Positions 23,954-32,133 of a stretch of DNA of 40,482 nt are shown piece by piece; position 1 is the first letter of the stretch, and every line of letters begins with the position of its first letter. The notes beneath the pieces are model-generated. The model worked only from the letters and a program-made list of their open reading frames with translations, searched no databases and was not told the origin of the DNA. The position numbers and the translations under genes were made by a program. The stretch is from Bacilli bacterium PM5-9 (GTDB lineage Bacteria; Bacillota_I; Bacilli_A; JAJDGJ01), in NCBI GenBank assembly GCA_029893765.1, contig JARXZD010000014.1, positions 1 through 40,482 on the forward strand. The letters run 5' to 3'.

Positions 23954-23980
23954 TAAAAAACTATAGTCGATGACTATAGT
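23954..23980 (-). terminator. Terminator of the first PBP gene
   Basis: On the minus strand ACTATAGTC (23980-23972) pairs perfectly with GACTATAGT (23968-23960), loop of 3, followed by T6. Confidence 0.85.
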
Positions 23981-23982
23981 AA

Positions 23983-26676
23983 TTAAAATTTGATTTTCTT
24001 TGCTAAGATATTAAGTTTATTAATGAATTTATCTGAAAAACTAGTTGGCTGTGTTTCTTCAGTGTTTTCCTCATCCTCGTTTTCATTATTATCGTTATTG
24101 TCTTCTTCTTGTTTTTTAGGGCAATTATTATACAATTTCCCATTGAAATAACATTTGCTTGTTGTTGCATATTGCTTTCCATTATGTGAGAAGTAAGCAC
24201 TAACTATATCATAATCATTTGCACTTAATGATAGTGAACTTGAACCAGAGGCTGATTTTGAACCAACTTTTAAATGTTGTGTATATCCGTTTGGCGCAGA
24301 ACTAAACGTTGCAGATACGCTGTTTTGTGATGCGCTTAACTTAACATTTAAACTTGATGAATCAAAAGTGTTTGAATATCCTTTTGGAACATTATCTGCA
24401 TAGAAATATCCAGTATTATTGTAACTTGATGAATATGAAACTTTGTATGGTGGTGGAGTTTGTGTATCAAAAGAACGTTTGACAATTCCTTCTGGTAAAT
24501 CCATTTCTAACCATGATTTTTCCTTACCATTTGAAAGTTTATTCATCATTGCTCCCCATAATTTTGCTGAATAATCATGAGCACCACTAGCATAATCAGG
24601 ATAGTATCCTTTTTCAATATCTTTAGTATCATATCCACCCCAAGAACTCATTGTATATTCAGTTGTATATCCAACAAACCAAGTATCTTTAGGAGATAGA
24701 TTTGGAATTCCATATTGTTCACCAGAATCATCCCAGTTAGATGTTCCTGTTTTAGCTGCATAAGGAGAACTATTGTAATTTGCTGTTGAAACATAAGTTC
24801 CAGATACTTTAGTTGATCTTTCTAAAGTAGTAGATGTCATAAAGGCTGTTTTTTCATCAATTACTTTTTTCTTTTCAGTAGTATTTTTTGTAACATTTTC
24901 ACTTTCATCAACAAACTCTCTAATTGTAAATGGCTCAATATAATAACCACCATTTCCAAAAGTTTGATACGCTGCATTCATTTGAAGTGGCGTTACACCA
25001 TGTTCTAAACCACCTAATCCATAGGCAGGAACAACTTCACTAGAATTAAAATTAAATCCAAAACGATTTAAATATTCAGTTAATGTAGCAAAGCCTTCTT
25101 TTTCATAAACAGCTTCCATTGCTCGTAAAGCAGTTAAGTTTCTTGAAGTAGCGATTGCTTGATCCATAGTAAAGATACCACCACTTGTTCGATCGTGGTT
25201 ATATACTTCTTGTCCTGTATTTGGATAATAATATCGAGCATTACTAATTGGTGTACGATCTCCCCAATGAAGAAATTCAAATGTTGGAGAATAATCGATT
25301 ATTGGTTTAAATGCTGAACCAGGATGTTGTGCATTATCAATGGCATTATTAAATAAATAAGCACCATTTTTTCGATATTGTTTACCACCACTCAAGGCAA
25401 CAATTTCACCAGTTTGAGTTTTACTAACAATAAATCCAAAATTCAATTTATCATTTGGTACACTAACGTGTTTTTTCTTAGTTAATTCATTTGCATATTT
25501 TTGTGCGCTTGTATCCATTGTAGTATAAACCTTTAATGATTTAACGAATGGATCAACTTTATATTTAGTTTGTAACTCATCTGCTACCACATCAATATAG
25601 GCTTGATAAGGATTAGATGTTGTTTTTTTATTAAAGTTAACTTCATTAGCAACCTTAACTTGTTGTAGTAAATAATATTCACTATCTTTAATGTATCCTT
25701 GATTTTTATTTGCTAATAAAACATCTTCTAAACGATTTTGAGATTCATTTACATAACCATTTTCAGTTGCTGTTCCTAATGGATTAGCGGCTGATGGCAT
25801 ATTTAAAGTCCCAACTAAAATTGATGATTGAACATAGTCTATTTCATAAACACTATGATCAAAGAAATATTTACTTGCTAATTCAATACCACGAACATTT
25901 CCTTGCCCAAACTCAAAGTAATTTAAGTATGATGTTAAAATTTGAGTTTTTGATAGTTGTGTTTCAGCAATTCCAGATAAAAAGATTTCTCTAATTTTTC
26001 TTGTTACTGATGAATTACCAATACGACCAACATGAGTTTCACCAATGATTTGTTGGGTAATTGAACTTCCACCTGCTTTAGAATTTCTTAAGATTACTGT
26101 TTTAAAACCACTTTCTAAGGTATTAATAATATCTGAACCATGGTGCTTAAAAAATGTAGCATCTTCTGTACCAACAACTGAGTTAATAATTCCTTGATTC
26201 ATTTCATCATAACTTATATTTAAAACGTTTTCTCCATTTTCTCTTTTTTGAGAAATTTTTCCGATTTCTTTATTTTTTCTATCATAAACTATCGTATCAT
26301 TATTTCGATAAATTAATTCTTTTGTAAATTGATTAGGGCTTGTTATTATTATTAAAGCAATAATAATTAACCCTAAAAAACAAATGTTAAAACAAACTTT
26401 TAAGAATCTATCAAAATATCTTATTGTTTTATTTTCTATGTGTTTACTTGAAAAGAAAGTATTCCATATTTTATTTAAAAAGGAACTGTTTTTTATCCTG
26501 TTAAATAAACCTTTTTCAGATTTATTGACTTTATCAACTTTTATTTCTTCAGTTTTAAAATCTTCATAGTTTTCTTCGTGATCAACAGGGTAGGCTCTAT
26601 TATAATTGTCTTGATTGCTATTTAAATCAGCATTTACTTTATCAATTAAACTTTGTCTAGCTTTTCTATTGTTCAT
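23983..26676 (-). CDS. ponA: Class A penicillin-binding protein (PBP1/PonA-like), paralog 1
   Basis: The product is 897 residues. An ~85-residue charged cytoplasmic extension precedes one membrane helix (about 93-113). GT51 catalytic Glu171 is in GTEDATFFKHHG, and GGSSITQQ is at 203-210. Transpeptidase motifs are SAFK at 454-457, SRN at 511-513 and KTG at 642-644. After the repeat-like C-terminal domain comes an acidic low-complexity tail (EEDNNDNNENEDEEN) with a basic end. It lies 4 bp after recU, the classical Firmicutes recU-ponA pair. The same TQQ context change (GETH for the usual KN) is present as in its paralog. Confidence 0.93.
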   Translation of the reverse strand: MNNRKARQSLIDKVNADLNSNQDNYNRAYPVDHEENYEDFKTEEIKVDKVNKSEKGLFNRIKNSSFLNKIWNTFFSSKHIENKTIRYFDRFLKVCFNICFLGLIIIALIIITSPNQFTKELIYRNNDTIVYDRKNKEIGKISQKRENGENVLNISYDEMNQGIINSVVGTEDATFFKHHGSDIINTLESGFKTVILRNSKAGGSSITQQIIGETHVGRIGNSSVTRKIREIFLSGIAETQLSKTQILTSYLNYFEFGQGNVRGIELASKYFFDHSVYEIDYVQSSILVGTLNMPSAANPLGTATENGYVNESQNRLEDVLLANKNQGYIKDSEYYLLQQVKVANEVNFNKKTTSNPYQAYIDVVADELQTKYKVDPFVKSLKVYTTMDTSAQKYANELTKKKHVSVPNDKLNFGFIVSKTQTGEIVALSGGKQYRKNGAYLFNNAIDNAQHPGSAFKPIIDYSPTFEFLHWGDRTPISNARYYYPNTGQEVYNHDRTSGGIFTMDQAIATSRNLTALRAMEAVYEKEGFATLTEYLNRFGFNFNSSEVVPAYGLGGLEHGVTPLQMNAAYQTFGNGGYYIEPFTIREFVDESENVTKNTTEKKKVIDEKTAFMTSTTLERSTKVSGTYVSTANYNSSPYAAKTGTSNWDDSGEQYGIPNLSPKDTWFVGYTTEYTMSSWGGYDTKDIEKGYYPDYASGAHDYSAKLWGAMMNKLSNGKEKSWLEMDLPEGIVKRSFDTQTPPPYKVSYSSSYNNTGYFYADNVPKGYSNTFDSSSLNVKLSASQNSVSATFSSAPNGYTQHLKVGSKSASGSSSLSLSANDYDIVSAYFSHNGKQYATTSKCYFNGKLYNNCPKKQEEDNNDNNENEDEENTEETQPTSFSDKFINKLNILAKKIKF

Positions 26677-26680
26677 CGTT

Positions 26681-27253
26681 TCACCTCGAATTTATAATTT
26701 TATCAACTGCTTCTAAATAGTCAATGCGAGGATTATATCCTTGCTTAATTAGAAAACCAGTAGTGCTTATTATATCATAGCTAAGTGATTTTTCACCACT
26801 TTTTATGGAGTTAATCACAATTTGTGCACTCAAAAGATAGACTTCATCATAAGTAGTAAATTTAATTATAAAAAAGGCTATTCCACCATGATTAATAACA
26901 CTTTCTAAATGTTCAACTTGATGTTTATGAATATTTGCGTGGATAAACTTAGTTTTATTTCTTGTTTCTTTTGCTTCAAAATCAAGATAATATCCTTTAT
27001 ATACACCATTGTAATCTGTAGTTGATGGCAATTTAAAATAAGCTTCAGTTATCTTAGCCGCTTGTCGATTTGGATAATCAACTTTTACTATTTGAATAGG
27101 TGTTGGTTTTTTGTGAATATTGGCTTTATTTGAATGTAAATAGTATTTATTTGTCGAATCTAAATCTTTTTCTAATGACATTCCTCGATTAGAACTATTT
27201 TTATTTTTAGGTTGAATAGTATCAATACTTTTTTTATTTGGATATTTTATCAT
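26681..27253 (-). CDS. recU: Holliday junction resolvase RecU
   Basis: The product is 190 residues. NRGMSLEKDLDSTNKYY near residue 22 and YKGYYLDFEAKETRNKTKF near residues 85-103 carry the conserved Asp and E-x-K nuclease residues of RecU, which cleaves four-way junctions during recombination and chromosome segregation. The ATG follows AGGAGG. The gene leads the recU-PBP1 transcript and diverges from gpsB. Confidence 0.93.
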   Translation of the reverse strand: MIKYPNKKSIDTIQPKNKNSSNRGMSLEKDLDSTNKYYLHSNKANIHKKPTPIQIVKVDYPNRQAAKITEAYFKLPSTTDYNGVYKGYYLDFEAKETRNKTKFIHANIHKHQVEHLESVINHGGIAFFIIKFTTYDEVYLLSAQIVINSIKSGEKSLSYDIISTTGFLIKQGYNPRIDYLEAVDKIINSR

Positions 27254-27272
27254 TTTAAAACCTCCTATTTAC

Positions 27273-27278
27273 ATTATA
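27273..27278 (-). promoter_or_regulatory. -10 box for recU
   Basis: On the minus strand TATAAT (27278-27273), about 20 bp before the start, inside TTACATTATAATA (27269-27281), which is inverted at 27338-27350. The -35 is poor. Confidence 0.5.
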
Positions 27279-27294
27279 ATAGAATTAGTTATAC

Positions 27295-27323
27295 TTGAAA
27301 ACATTTTTATAAAAATGTATAAT
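27295..27323 (+). promoter_or_regulatory. gpsB promoter with an 18-bp palindromic spacer
   Basis: TTGAAA (27295-27300), 17-bp spacer, TATAAT (27318-27323). The spacer plus the first base of the -10 is a perfect palindrome, ACATTTTTATAAAAATGT (27301-27318). A second TATAAT stands at 27341-27346. Confidence 0.7.
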
Positions 27324-27361
27324 AGATAGGTACGATATATTATAATGTAAGGGGTTAAATT

Positions 27362-27682
27362 ATGGAACAACTTAAATTAAATAGTGAAGTTATTTTAGAC
27401 AAAGAATTTGATGTTGATATCAAAGGGTATAGTGCTAAACAAGTTGATATGTTTTTAGATATTGTTTATGAGGACTATCTTTTATTTGAGAAAATAGTTA
27501 ATGAACATTTAGAACATATTAAATCATTACAAGAAAGAAATGAGAATTTAGTAAAAGAGTTAGAAGCAACTTTAAAAAATCAAGTAGTATCAAATGAAAT
27601 GGTACAAACTGAACAAATTAATACTATTGATATTTTAAAAAGGTTATCTAAATTAGAACAAGAAGTTTATAATCAAAAATAA
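27362..27682 (+). CDS. gpsB: Cell-division protein GpsB
   Basis: The product is 106 residues. The N-terminal DivIVA-like domain reads VILDKEFDVDIKGYSAKQVD then MFLDIV, followed by a coiled coil (about 30-72) and a short helical C-terminal segment (TIDILKRLSKLEQEVY), which trimerises in known GpsB. It links septal and lateral wall synthesis by docking PBP1-type N-termini. The paired recU-PBP1 operon is divergent from it. The stop is followed at once by rnpB, as in B. subtilis. Confidence 0.93.
   Translation: MEQLKLNSEVILDKEFDVDIKGYSAKQVDMFLDIVYEDYLLFEKIVNEHLEHIKSLQERNENLVKELEATLKNQVVSNEMVQTEQINTIDILKRLSKLEQEVYNQK
27668..27673 (+). promoter_or_regulatory. rnpB -10 box inside the last codons of gpsB
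   Basis: TATAAT at 27668-27673 would start transcription near 27680, at the 5' end of the RNase P RNA. The best -35 is TTATCT (27644-27649) at 18 bp; weak. Confidence 0.45.
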
Positions 27683-28055
27683 AGATATCTAAATTGAGAC
27701 AATCGCTGTAATTTTAGATTATAGAGGAAAGTCCATGCTCTTACAAACTGAGATGTTTGTAGTGTTTGTGCTAGATGAAAAAATAAATCTAGTCAGTAGT
27801 AATACTGAAGGCTGAACAAAATCCTAAGTTTTTTTAAATATGGATGGCGTCTGTAAAAGTGCCACAGTGACGAAGCTAGAAAGGAAACTTTTTAGGTGGA
27901 ACGAGGTAAACCCCATAAAAGAGAAACCCAAATTATGGTAGGGGCACTCAAAAGAAGGAAATGAACTTACTTTTGGGATGTAGTAATACATAGATAAATG
28001 ATTGTCGCTCTAAATTAGAGAACAAAACATGGCTTATGATATTTAGATATTTTAT
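27683..28055 (+). ncRNA. rnpB: RNase P RNA, Bacillus type (class B)
   Basis: The universal segments are present: GAGGAAAGTCCATGCTC near 27725, CAGTGACGAAGCTAGAAA near 27865, GTGGAACGAGGTAAACCCC near 27897, GAGAAACCCAAATT and GGTAGGGG near 27920-27950, and the 3' ACATGGCTTATG. Helix P1 is formed by ATATCTAAAT (27685-27694) and ATTTAGATAT (28041-28050). The catalytic RNA matures tRNA 5' ends with the RnpA protein, encoded elsewhere. Length is about 370 nt. No terminator follows before corA. Confidence 0.96.
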
Positions 28056-28073
28056 ATTAAGGATGGTGATGGT

Positions 28074-29012
28074 ATGCTTACAATTTTTAGAAACAATGGA
28101 ATTAAATTAGATACTATTGAACAAATTGAACCAGATTGCTGGATTCATTTAGAAGAACCAACTAAAGAAGAAATGATGAATGTTTTTAAGAAAACGCAAT
28201 GCCATTACGACTTTTTAAGTGCGCCTTTAGATTTAGAGGAAATGCCAAGAATTGAGCGTGAAGATGATCAGTTCTTAATTGTTGTAAACGTTGTTAATGA
28301 ATCATTTGATGATGACTTAAATTTATATTATGATACTATTCCATTAGGAATTGTAATTTTGGATGATTATATTATTACGATAGCTCCACAAAGTGTTAGC
28401 TGTATTAATAATCTAGTGAATCGAAACATTAGAATTGTATCAACGCTAAGAAAAAATAAATTAATGATTCAAATAATGTATTATATGGCACAAGAGTATT
28501 TAAAAGCATTGCAAAAAATTGATAAAATTTCTTTAGACATTGAAAAAACTATGAAAACTTCTCCAAATAATAAAGCTATTGTTGAATTATTGTCATTAGA
28601 GAAAACTCTAGTTTATTTTAAATCGGCTTTAAGGTCTAATGAGAGTGTTTTGAAAAAGATTAATAGATTTCAATGGGTTCATCGTTTTGAAGATGATAGT
28701 GATCTTTTAGAAGATACACTAATTGAAATTAACCAGGCAACTGATATGACTGATATTAATATTAGTATCATTATTGGGCTTCGTGAAGCTTTTGCTAGTT
28801 TAATATCAAATAACTTGAATAATACTATGAAAATACTTGCTAGTATTACAATTCTTTTAACTGTTCCAACGATGATTTATAGTTTTTATGGAATAAATTT
28901 AGATTTAAAAGTATTGCCAGCAATATTTCAATCAACTGAATTTGTCGGTTTGTTTTCAGTGTTTGTAACGGTAATTTTATATATAATATTAAAAAGAAAG
29001 AATATGCTTTAA
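28074..29012 (+). CDS. corA: CorA-family divalent cation channel with a GIN variant selectivity motif
   Basis: The product is 312 residues. A large N-terminal cytoplasmic domain (1-250) with long helices leads to two C-terminal membrane helices (about 255-275 and 290-308). CorA proteins have Y-G-M-N at the end of TM1, forming the Mg2+ selectivity filter; here it reads YGIN near residues 272-275. The short C-terminus ends in basic residues (LKRKNML) as usual. Likely a homopentameric magnesium (or cobalt) channel; the Met-to-Ile change may alter ion handling. Ribosome binding site AAGGATGGTGATG. Confidence 0.88.
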   Translation: MLTIFRNNGIKLDTIEQIEPDCWIHLEEPTKEEMMNVFKKTQCHYDFLSAPLDLEEMPRIEREDDQFLIVVNVVNESFDDDLNLYYDTIPLGIVILDDYIITIAPQSVSCINNLVNRNIRIVSTLRKNKLMIQIMYYMAQEYLKALQKIDKISLDIEKTMKTSPNNKAIVELLSLEKTLVYFKSALRSNESVLKKINRFQWVHRFEDDSDLLEDTLIEINQATDMTDINISIIIGLREAFASLISNNLNNTMKILASITILLTVPTMIYSFYGINLDLKVLPAIFQSTEFVGLFSVFVTVILYIILKRKNML

Positions 29013-29022
29013 AATTTTGTTA

Positions 29023-29052
29023 TTGTATAGTAATCAATTAGTATGGTATAAT
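29023..29052 (+). promoter_or_regulatory. Promoter of the rodZ-pgsA-recA operon
   Basis: TTGTAT (29023-29028), 18-bp spacer ending TGG, TATAAT (29047-29052): an extended -10 promoter 48 bp before rodZ. Confidence 0.7.
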
Positions 29053-29099
29053 CAAGATGGAATATAGTTTTTACTTATGAAAAAATATGAGGTGATTAA

Positions 29100-30251
29100 A
29101 TGAATAGTGTGGGAAATTTACTGAAAGAGCAGCGTGAATCTCGTGGTTTAACAATTGATGATGTTGTAAATGGAACAAAAATACAAAAAATATATGTTGA
29201 TGCGATAGAGAAAGGTGATTTCTCGTTTTTTCAAAATCAAGAATTCTATCAACAAGTTTTTGTAGGAAGTTATGCTGATTTTTTAGGTTTAAATAAAAAC
29301 GAACTTTTAGTTAATCTTCAAGAAGATGCTAAAAATTATGTTGTTCAACCAAAAGAACCAGTTCAAGCAACTCCACAAATGGATCCTGGTAAAGTAAAAA
29401 AATACTTACAAGATTATGATGTTAAATCAATGGAAGTTGATCCTGCTGTTGAAAGTGTTGAAGTAAATAATGAAATAAGAGAAGAACAAACTCAACCAGA
29501 GGTAACAAATGATGAAATTAATCAATTAATTGATGAAATTAATCAAAGTGTTGAAGTTGATTTAAATGAGTACTTTGAGCCAGAAGTTTCAAATAATACT
29601 ATTGAAGATAATTTAAATGTAAATGAAACTAGTGCTACAGATATTGAGCCATTATTAAATAGTTCGATTTTAGAAGATATTCAAAAAATTAATGATGAAG
29701 CACCTAGTGATAATGATGAACTTGCAGATGTTGATATGCCAACTATTCATGAAAATCCAGATAATAATTTCTTTAATCAAACTAAAGATGATAAATTTGA
29801 TTCAACTGCTGTTATTGATTTAACAAGTGGAATTGAAATTGAAACTGTTTCTAAAGAAGAAGATGAACCAATTTTCAAACCACAAGCAACTGAAACAAAA
29901 ATAACTGATGAAATAGTTGATGAACCACTTATTGTTGAACAACCTACTCAAAAAGAAACAATTACTAATGATAGACCAAGTTTCAGTATTGAGGAAATAA
30001 CAAAACAAGATGATAGCATTTTAGCTACACTTGAAAAAGATTTGCAATCTTCTAATTTGAATATGGAAGACCCATCAAAAACATCTATGGATTTAAAAAT
30101 TGCAAAAGCTTTAGGCGATAGCAAGGTAGCTGTTGATGAAAAGGATGAGAAGAAAATTAAGCGTGATAAAGTAATTGATTACTTATTAGCGATTATCATA
30201 ATAGCACTAGTTTGTTATTTAGGATTCTTATTCTGGAAGCAATTTATTTAA
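29100..30251 (+). CDS. rodZ: RodZ-like HTH membrane protein lacking an extracellular domain
   Basis: The product is 383 residues. An N-terminal HTH_25 domain (1-75; LLKEQRESRGLTIDDVVNGT, QVFVGSYADFLGL) matches RodZ, which binds MreB on the inner membrane face and helps set rod shape. Residues about 90-355 are an acidic, low-complexity linker rich in Asp, Glu, Asn and Val. One membrane helix (about 361-379) lies at the very C-terminus with only FWKQFI after it, so the periplasmic DUF4115 domain of typical RodZ is missing. Followed by pgsA and recA, the normal Firmicutes order. Confidence 0.85.
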   Translation: MNSVGNLLKEQRESRGLTIDDVVNGTKIQKIYVDAIEKGDFSFFQNQEFYQQVFVGSYADFLGLNKNELLVNLQEDAKNYVVQPKEPVQATPQMDPGKVKKYLQDYDVKSMEVDPAVESVEVNNEIREEQTQPEVTNDEINQLIDEINQSVEVDLNEYFEPEVSNNTIEDNLNVNETSATDIEPLLNSSILEDIQKINDEAPSDNDELADVDMPTIHENPDNNFFNQTKDDKFDSTAVIDLTSGIEIETVSKEEDEPIFKPQATETKITDEIVDEPLIVEQPTQKETITNDRPSFSIEEITKQDDSILATLEKDLQSSNLNMEDPSKTSMDLKIAKALGDSKVAVDEKDEKKIKRDKVIDYLLAIIIIALVCYLGFLFWKQFI

Positions 30252-30259
30252 ATAATATT

Positions 30260-30284
30260 AACCTCAACTTTATTAGTTGGGGTT
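30260..30284 (+). terminator. Weak hairpin between rodZ and pgsA
   Basis: AACCTCAACT (30260-30269) pairs with AGTTGGGGTT (30275-30284), one G-U, but only TAAATTT follows. Probably attenuates rather than ends transcription. Confidence 0.45.
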
Positions 30285-30309
30285 TAAATTTCAAAGAGGT
30301 TTGATATAA

Positions 30310-30897
30310 ATGAAAATTAATACAGCAACTAAAATAACTATTTTTAGAATTTTTTTAATACCACTTATTTTAGTAATATTATTGTTTCCTTATCATGATT
30401 ATGAAATAAATACAACGATTAATTTGTTTGGAATAGAAATGTACCTACCATATTTTGCATCATTAATTGTCTTTGCGATTGCATCATTATCTGATGCTCT
30501 TGATGGTTATATTGCACGTTCAACTAATACGATTACAAATTTAGGGAAGTTTCTAGATCCAGTAGCTGATAAATTATTAGTCGATTCAGTATTAATTTAT
30601 TTAGTTTCTAGTAATCATCTTCCAGTGATTCTAGTTATTATAATGATATCTAGAGATATTATGGTTGATACTTTAAGGTTGTTATGTGTTGAAAATAATG
30701 TTGTTGTGGCAGCAAGTATTTATGGTAAATTAAAAACAGTTTTTCAAATGGTGATGATTTGTTTAATATTATTGTTTGCTTTACCAAATGTTGAATTAGC
30801 AAAACCATTAACTTATCTAGCTTATTTAACAACTTTATTATCAGTTGTATCAGGGATAGATTATTTTATCAAAAATATTAATTTATTAAAAAAATAG
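30310..30897 (+). CDS. pgsA: CDP-diacylglycerol--glycerol-3-phosphate 3-phosphatidyltransferase
   Basis: The product is 195 residues with about six hydrophobic helices. The CDP-alcohol phosphotransferase motif DGx2ARx8Gx3Dx3D is complete in DALDGYIARSTNTI followed by GKFLDPVADK near residues 62-89. It makes phosphatidylglycerophosphate, the precursor of phosphatidylglycerol. AGAGG precedes the start. It lies between rodZ and recA. Confidence 0.93.
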   Translation: MKINTATKITIFRIFLIPLILVILLFPYHDYEINTTINLFGIEMYLPYFASLIVFAIASLSDALDGYIARSTNTITNLGKFLDPVADKLLVDSVLIYLVSSNHLPVILVIIMISRDIMVDTLRLLCVENNVVVAASIYGKLKTVFQMVMICLILLFALPNVELAKPLTYLAYLTTLLSVVSGIDYFIKNINLLKK

Positions 30898-30940
30898 GAA
30901 TATAAAAATTAAATGTAAATATTATATGGGAGGTTAGAGT

Positions 30941-31948
30941 ATGGCAAAAGAAAAAGAAATAGATGCTAAATTAGAAGCATCATTAAAACAAATAAAAAAG
31001 CAATATGGTGAAGGATCAATTATGGTGCTTGGAGATAGAGCACATGTTGATATTGGAGTAATTCCAAGTGGTTCTTTAACACTTGACTTAGCATTAGGAA
31101 TAGGTGGATATCCTCAAGGAAGAATTGTGGAAATCTATGGTCCAGAATCAAGTGGGAAAACAACATTTAGTTTACATGCGATTGCTGAAGTTCAAAAACA
31201 AGGGAAAAAAGCTGCATTTATTGATGCAGAACACGCAATAGATCCAGTTTATGCAAAAAACTTAGGTGTTAATGTTGATGAGCTAATTTTATCGCAACCT
31301 GATAGTGGTGAGCAGGCTTTAGAGATTGCTGAAATCTTAGTAAGCTCACAAGCAATTGATTTGATTGTTGTTGACTCTGTAGCAGCTCTTGTGCCTCAAG
31401 CAGAATTAGATGGAGAAATGAGCGATGCAACAATAGGACTTCAAGCTCGATTAATGTCAAAGGCAATGAGAAAATTAAGCGGTTTATTAAATAAATCAGA
31501 ATGCACAATTATCTTTATCAACCAATTAAGAGAAAAAATTGGGATTATGTTTGGAAACCCAGAAACAACTCCTGGTGGACGTGCTTTAAAATTCTATTCT
31601 TCTGTTCGATTAGAAGTTAGAAGAAGTGAAGCAATAAAAAATGGTACTGATATAATTGGAAATCGTACTAATATTAAAGTTGTTAAAAATAAAGTTGCAC
31701 CTCCATTCAAAACTGCACAAGTTGATATTATGTATGGTGAGGGAATTTCAAAAACTGGTGAGCTTGTTGATGTTGGAACAGAATTAGAAATAATTGACAA
31801 GTCAGGTGCTTGGTATTCTTATGAAGGTGAAAAAATTGGTCAGGGACGTGAAAATGTTAAAAAATATTTAACTGAACATCCTGAGTTTCAACAAATGTTA
31901 AGTGATAAAATCAGAGAAAAACTAATGAACAATGATGATAAAGAATAA
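30941..31948 (+). CDS. recA: Recombinase RecA
   Basis: The product is 335 residues, a little shorter than the usual 345-355 owing to a short C-terminal acidic tail (MNNDDKE). Walker [10 protein letters not shown] is at 67-75, Walker [11 protein letters not shown] near 140-150 and the L2 loop [19 protein letters not shown] near 205-223. It forms filaments on single-stranded DNA for strand exchange and SOS induction. GGGAGG precedes the ATG. No LexA-box was recognised near it; it is read from the rodZ promoter. Confidence 0.97.
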   Translation: MAKEKEIDAKLEASLKQIKKQYGEGSIMVLGDRAHVDIGVIPSGSLTLDLALGIGGYPQGRIVEIYGPESSGKTTFSLHAIAEVQKQGKKAAFIDAEHAIDPVYAKNLGVNVDELILSQPDSGEQALEIAEILVSSQAIDLIVVDSVAALVPQAELDGEMSDATIGLQARLMSKAMRKLSGLLNKSECTIIFINQLREKIGIMFGNPETTPGGRALKFYSSVRLEVRRSEAIKNGTDIIGNRTNIKVVKNKVAPPFKTAQVDIMYGEGISKTGELVDVGTELEIIDKSGAWYSYEGEKIGQGRENVKKYLTEHPEFQQMLSDKIREKLMNNDDKE

Positions 31949-31965
31949 AATAAATATTTGATAAG

Positions 31966-31986
31966 AAAGATAAATTTTTTATCTTT
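31966..31986 (+). terminator. First terminator after recA
   Basis: AAAGATAAA (31966-31974) pairs with TTTATCTTT (31978-31986), followed by more T. Confidence 0.7.
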
Positions 31987-32040
31987 TTTATTTTATTTAA
32001 ATAACTAAATAATAAAAAATATTTATGAAAATATAAAATG

Positions 32041-32066
32041 AGAGTTCAATTAATGAATTCTTTTTT
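32041..32066 (+). terminator. Second terminator after recA
   Basis: AGAGTTCA (32041-32048) pairs with TGAATTCT (32054-32061), one G-U, then T6. Confidence 0.65.
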
Positions 32067-32086
32067 GTTTCATAAATGAAAATATA

Positions 32087-32122
32087 TTGACATTATTCAA
32101 TAAAATGTTTATTATAATAAAC
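32087..32122 (+). promoter_or_regulatory. Promoter and palindromic operator of the XRE-DegV operon
   Basis: TTGACA (32087-32092), 17-bp spacer, TATTAT (32110-32115). The -10 lies within a perfect 16-bp palindrome GTTTATTATAATAAAC (32107-32122). Since the first gene encodes an HTH protein, this is a natural autoregulatory operator; binding is inferred. Confidence 0.65.
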
Positions 32123-32133
32123 GAGGTGTTAAT

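Noticed and set aside
31269-31508. Minus-strand frames inside recA, rpsD, rodZ and nrdJ
   Set aside because: They are antisense shadows of well-identified genes with no ribosome sites or recognisable products.
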